A DNA stretch of 64,000 nucleotides, taken from positions 5,185,411-5,249,410 of the forward strand of contig NZ_CP036348.1 in assembly GCF_007753095.1 (NCBI RefSeq), given 5' to 3'. Shown here piece after piece: positions 62,460 to 64,000 of the stretch (its first letter is position 1; the number at the start of each line of letters is the position of its first letter). Both the position numbers and the translations under genes were made by a program. The DNA comes from Rosistilla carotiformis. Its GTDB lineage: Bacteria > Planctomycetota > Planctomycetia > Pirellulales > Pirellulaceae. Below the pieces are notes generated by a model. The model had not been told where the DNA came from, did no database searches, and was given only the letters and a program-made list of their open reading frames with translations.

Positions 62460-63638
62460 CTAGTTCAAATCGTCCGCCTTGGCGTCGGCCAAGCTGCGGT
62501 CGTGTCGCAGAATGAAACGTTGATCATCGCTTTCGAAAACCGCAAAACGATCGGTCACTTCCACGATTGTACCCTCGATCGAACCGACTTTGAACGTATC
62601 GCCGACTTTCAATTTCAGCAGCTTGTTCTGCGTCCGAACGCGAATCCACGCACTCCATTGACCGCGGCTTTGCACCAACCCGGTCAGCACCGCCTGTTGC
62701 GATTCGTCAAACGGCGGCGGCCCCTCGGCGACGACAGGCTCCGGCGGCGGATCGCCCACTTTGAAAACCAGCATCGTTTCGATCTCGCGACTTGGCAAAC
62801 CGTCGTCCCAAGCTCGCACCTTGATATCGAATTCTCCCTTCTCCTTCGGGCGGCCGATCAATTCGCCGCGGCTGAATTGCATGCCGGCGGGAAGATCGCC
62901 AACGACTTCGTATTCGACGCGGTGATCCTTATCGGGGTCATCGAACTTCAACCGCTTCGAGAAATCGGTATCGATCGATGCCGTCAATGTCTTTTCGCCA
63001 CTGTAACGCGGTGGCTGGTTCGCGGGACTGAACATGTTGCGGTTGACGATCGTTTCGACCAACAGCGGCGCAACCCCATCGACTCGCGGATCGGTCGTGC
63101 TGGGAGCGGGCTGATCTCGCGCCGCATCGGCCAGGGCGATCGCTTCGACATCGATGTTCATCAACAACTTCCCCTCTTCGCTCGAGGGGCGCAGGACCAA
63201 CTTCTTGGCGCGTTGCAGATAGTTCTTCTCGTGGAAAGTCGTCAGGAATTCACTGACCTTTTGAATGTTCCCCACGCCGCCGATCCGGAACGTGTAGACG
63301 CGATACAGTTTGTTCGATCCCTGTTCGCCCACATAATCGACAGCTCGATTTTGCAGTCCCGAAGCGCTAACCAACTTCTCCAGCCATTCCTTGTATTCGG
63401 CCTGAGCCCGCTGGGGATCGCTGGGGAGAGAACGTCGACGGTATTCGGCGATCTGGGTTTCCGCCTGCAAGCCGGCAAATTCCTGCTCTTGCTGATCCAG
63501 CAACTTGTCTTCCAAGTTCCGCAGCTTGTTCGCCCGCGTCTGCAGCCCCGATCGATACCCGCTGAGACTGAACTGCAGCCCCACGGCAACGACCAAACCG
63601 CCAACCAAATAGACAAGTAATTTTTCGCGTTGGTTCAT
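62460..63638 (-). CDS. PilO/GspM-like inner-membrane protein with PilP-like C-terminal domain
   Basis: 392 residues. An N-terminal membrane helix (about 8-24, LVYLVGGLVVAVGLQFSL) is followed by a coiled coil (30-85), then an alpha/beta domain with LYRVYTFRIGGVGNIQKVSE and FLTTFHEKNYLQRAKKLVLR, the topology of PilO/GspM. After a Pro-rich hinge comes a cadherin-like beta segment (DLPAGMQFSRGELIGRPKEK, then GEFDIKVRAWDDG). The C-terminal 75 residues (WIRVRTQNKLLKLKVGDTFK, SIEGTIVEVTDRFAVFESDD) look like a PilP/GspC-type domain. It would span and link inner-membrane and periplasmic parts of a type IV pilus or type II secretion machine. Overlaps the upstream gene by 4 bp (ATGA). Confidence 0.72.
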   Translation of the reverse strand: MNQREKLLVYLVGGLVVAVGLQFSLSGYRSGLQTRANKLRNLEDKLLDQQEQEFAGLQAETQIAEYRRRSLPSDPQRAQAEYKEWLEKLVSASGLQNRAVDYVGEQGSNKLYRVYTFRIGGVGNIQKVSEFLTTFHEKNYLQRAKKLVLRPSSEEGKLLMNIDVEAIALADAARDQPAPSTTDPRVDGVAPLLVETIVNRNMFSPANQPPRYSGEKTLTASIDTDFSKRLKFDDPDKDHRVEYEVVGDLPAGMQFSRGELIGRPKEKGEFDIKVRAWDDGLPSREIETMLVFKVGDPPPEPVVAEGPPPFDESQQAVLTGLVQSRGQWSAWIRVRTQNKLLKLKVGDTFKVGSIEGTIVEVTDRFAVFESDDQRFILRHDRSLADAKADDLN

Positions 63639-64000
63639 GCGGACACCTCGTCGCTCTTGCTTTCGTCGCTCTCTGATGCGTCGCTATCGCTTGCGTCGGC
63701 TTTGGTTTCTTCCGTATCCGATTCGTCGGCTTTCGATTCGCCCGCGGCGGGATCTGCTTGATCGGAATCGTTTGCTGGCGTCGCGGCTTCGGTCGTGGTC
63801 GACTCTTCTTCGCCGGAACCCTCCGGCGTTGTATCCGCTTCGGTCTTCACAGGCTCTTCGGTTTTCGCAGGCGCCTCTTTCGCATCCGCCTGCGCGGCCT
63901 TGGGTTCAGCCGAATCGACAACTACCGGCGCGGCGAGTCGTTGCTCACGAACGCTTGCCGCTGGGATGCGGATCGTATCGTTGAACTGGAACTTAAAAGT
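63635..64000 (-). CDS. C-terminal end of a PilN/GspL-like or related assembly protein (truncated by window)
   Basis: The frame stays open to the right edge, so only the last 121 residues are visible. It begins TFKFQFNDTIRIPAASVREQ, then a long Ala/Glu/Ser/Asp-rich acidic tail (ADESDTEETKADASDSD) to the stop that overlaps the PilO-like start. By position, directly before a PilO-like gene, it would be a PilN or PilM-type protein, but nothing visible proves this. The tail is probably disordered and may be of variable length. Confidence 0.6.
   Translation of the reverse strand, partial: TFKFQFNDTIRIPAASVREQRLAAPVVVDSAEPKAAQADAKEAPAKTEEPVKTEADTTPEGSGEEESTTTEAATPANDSDQADPAAGESKADESDTEETKADASDSDASESDESKSDEVSA

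Noticed and set aside
1-64000. tRNA, rRNA, transposase or prophage genes
   Set aside because: None could be recognised by eye in the spacers or frames; a covariance-model search was not possible here.

Overview
The window looks like chromosome of a planctomycete, most likely of the Pirellulaceae (Rhodopirellula/Rosistilla-like). The evidence is lineage-typical protein architecture: a PVC-type membrane-bound dehydrogenase/HEAT/cytochrome c protein, a LEPR-XLL-type N-terminal signal on a giant secreted protein with dockerin repeats, a planctomycetal J-like domain protein (IPPDHQPANLYRLLGL), a histone H1-like Lys/Ala/Pro tail, a sulfatase, several PQQ-type beta-propellers, and an ECF sigma factor followed by a single-TM protein and a secretin-domain protein. 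No rRNA, tRNA, CRISPR array, transposase or phage gene was recognised. The genus assignment is inference; the phylum-level assignment is well supported.

Layout. 1-3.3 kb: the end of a YhaN/Rad50-like ATPase, convergent with nadC, and a small ComEA-type helix-hairpin-helix protein. 3.3-3.6 kb: a nested palindromic element. 3.6-8.7 kb: two minus-strand genes (secreted dehydrogenase/cytochrome c; J-like membrane protein). 8.9-11.8 kb: ECF sigma factor, membrane protein (probable anti-sigma) and secretin-domain protein. 11.8-12.65 kb: non-coding, rich in hairpins. 12.65-15.9 kb: an AP2-like/H1-like DNA-binding protein, an SRAP-family protein, a small membrane protein and a secreted beta-propeller. 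16.7-25.4 kb: a fatty-acid degradation cluster (acyl-CoA ligase, thiolase, FadJ-type hydratase/dehydrogenase, acyl-CoA dehydrogenase, patatin lipase). 25.4-30.5 kb: TrmB, an A-type Fe-S carrier, CbiET/CobL, a DacZ/DisA-like diadenylate cyclase preceded by a striking nested stem structure, and a glycosyltransferase. 30.5-37 kb: MalQ, a sugar-binding-type lipoprotein divergent from xylulokinase, MoaC and an EamA transporter. 37-44 kb: a 1272-residue LEPR-XLL/thioredoxin/cyclophilin/dockerin protein, Sua5/TsaC, and a DUF4129 membrane protein with a long 15-bp tandem repeat. 44-53.9 kb: PhoR-like kinase, sulfatase, beta-propeller, sugar isomerase, fructokinase-like kinase with a non-standard start, CREST/ceramidase-like protein, CbiX-like chelatase and an SGNH hydrolase. 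54.1-57.9 kb: a Rad50-like ATPase fused to two DUF4332 domains. 58.3-64 kb: an isomerase-like protein, alpha/beta hydrolase, MtnA, a prenyltransferase-fold secreted protein and the start of a type IV pilus/type II secretion-like operon (PilO/PilP-like and the tail of the preceding gene), cut by the window end.

How the genes fit together. The fatty-acid cluster is one tightly spaced, same-strand unit covering acyl-CoA activation through thiolysis, with a lipase-like gene at its end. Sugar metabolism (MalQ, XylB, PfkB kinase, two isomerase-like proteins, sulfatase) fits a marine heterotroph using sulfated polysaccharides. The points most worth following are the nested RNA-like structure upstream of the diadenylate cyclase, the Rad50-like/DUF4332 fusion, the AP2-like/H1-tail protein, the secreted thioredoxin-cyclophilin-dockerin protein and the fructokinase with a probable ATT start.
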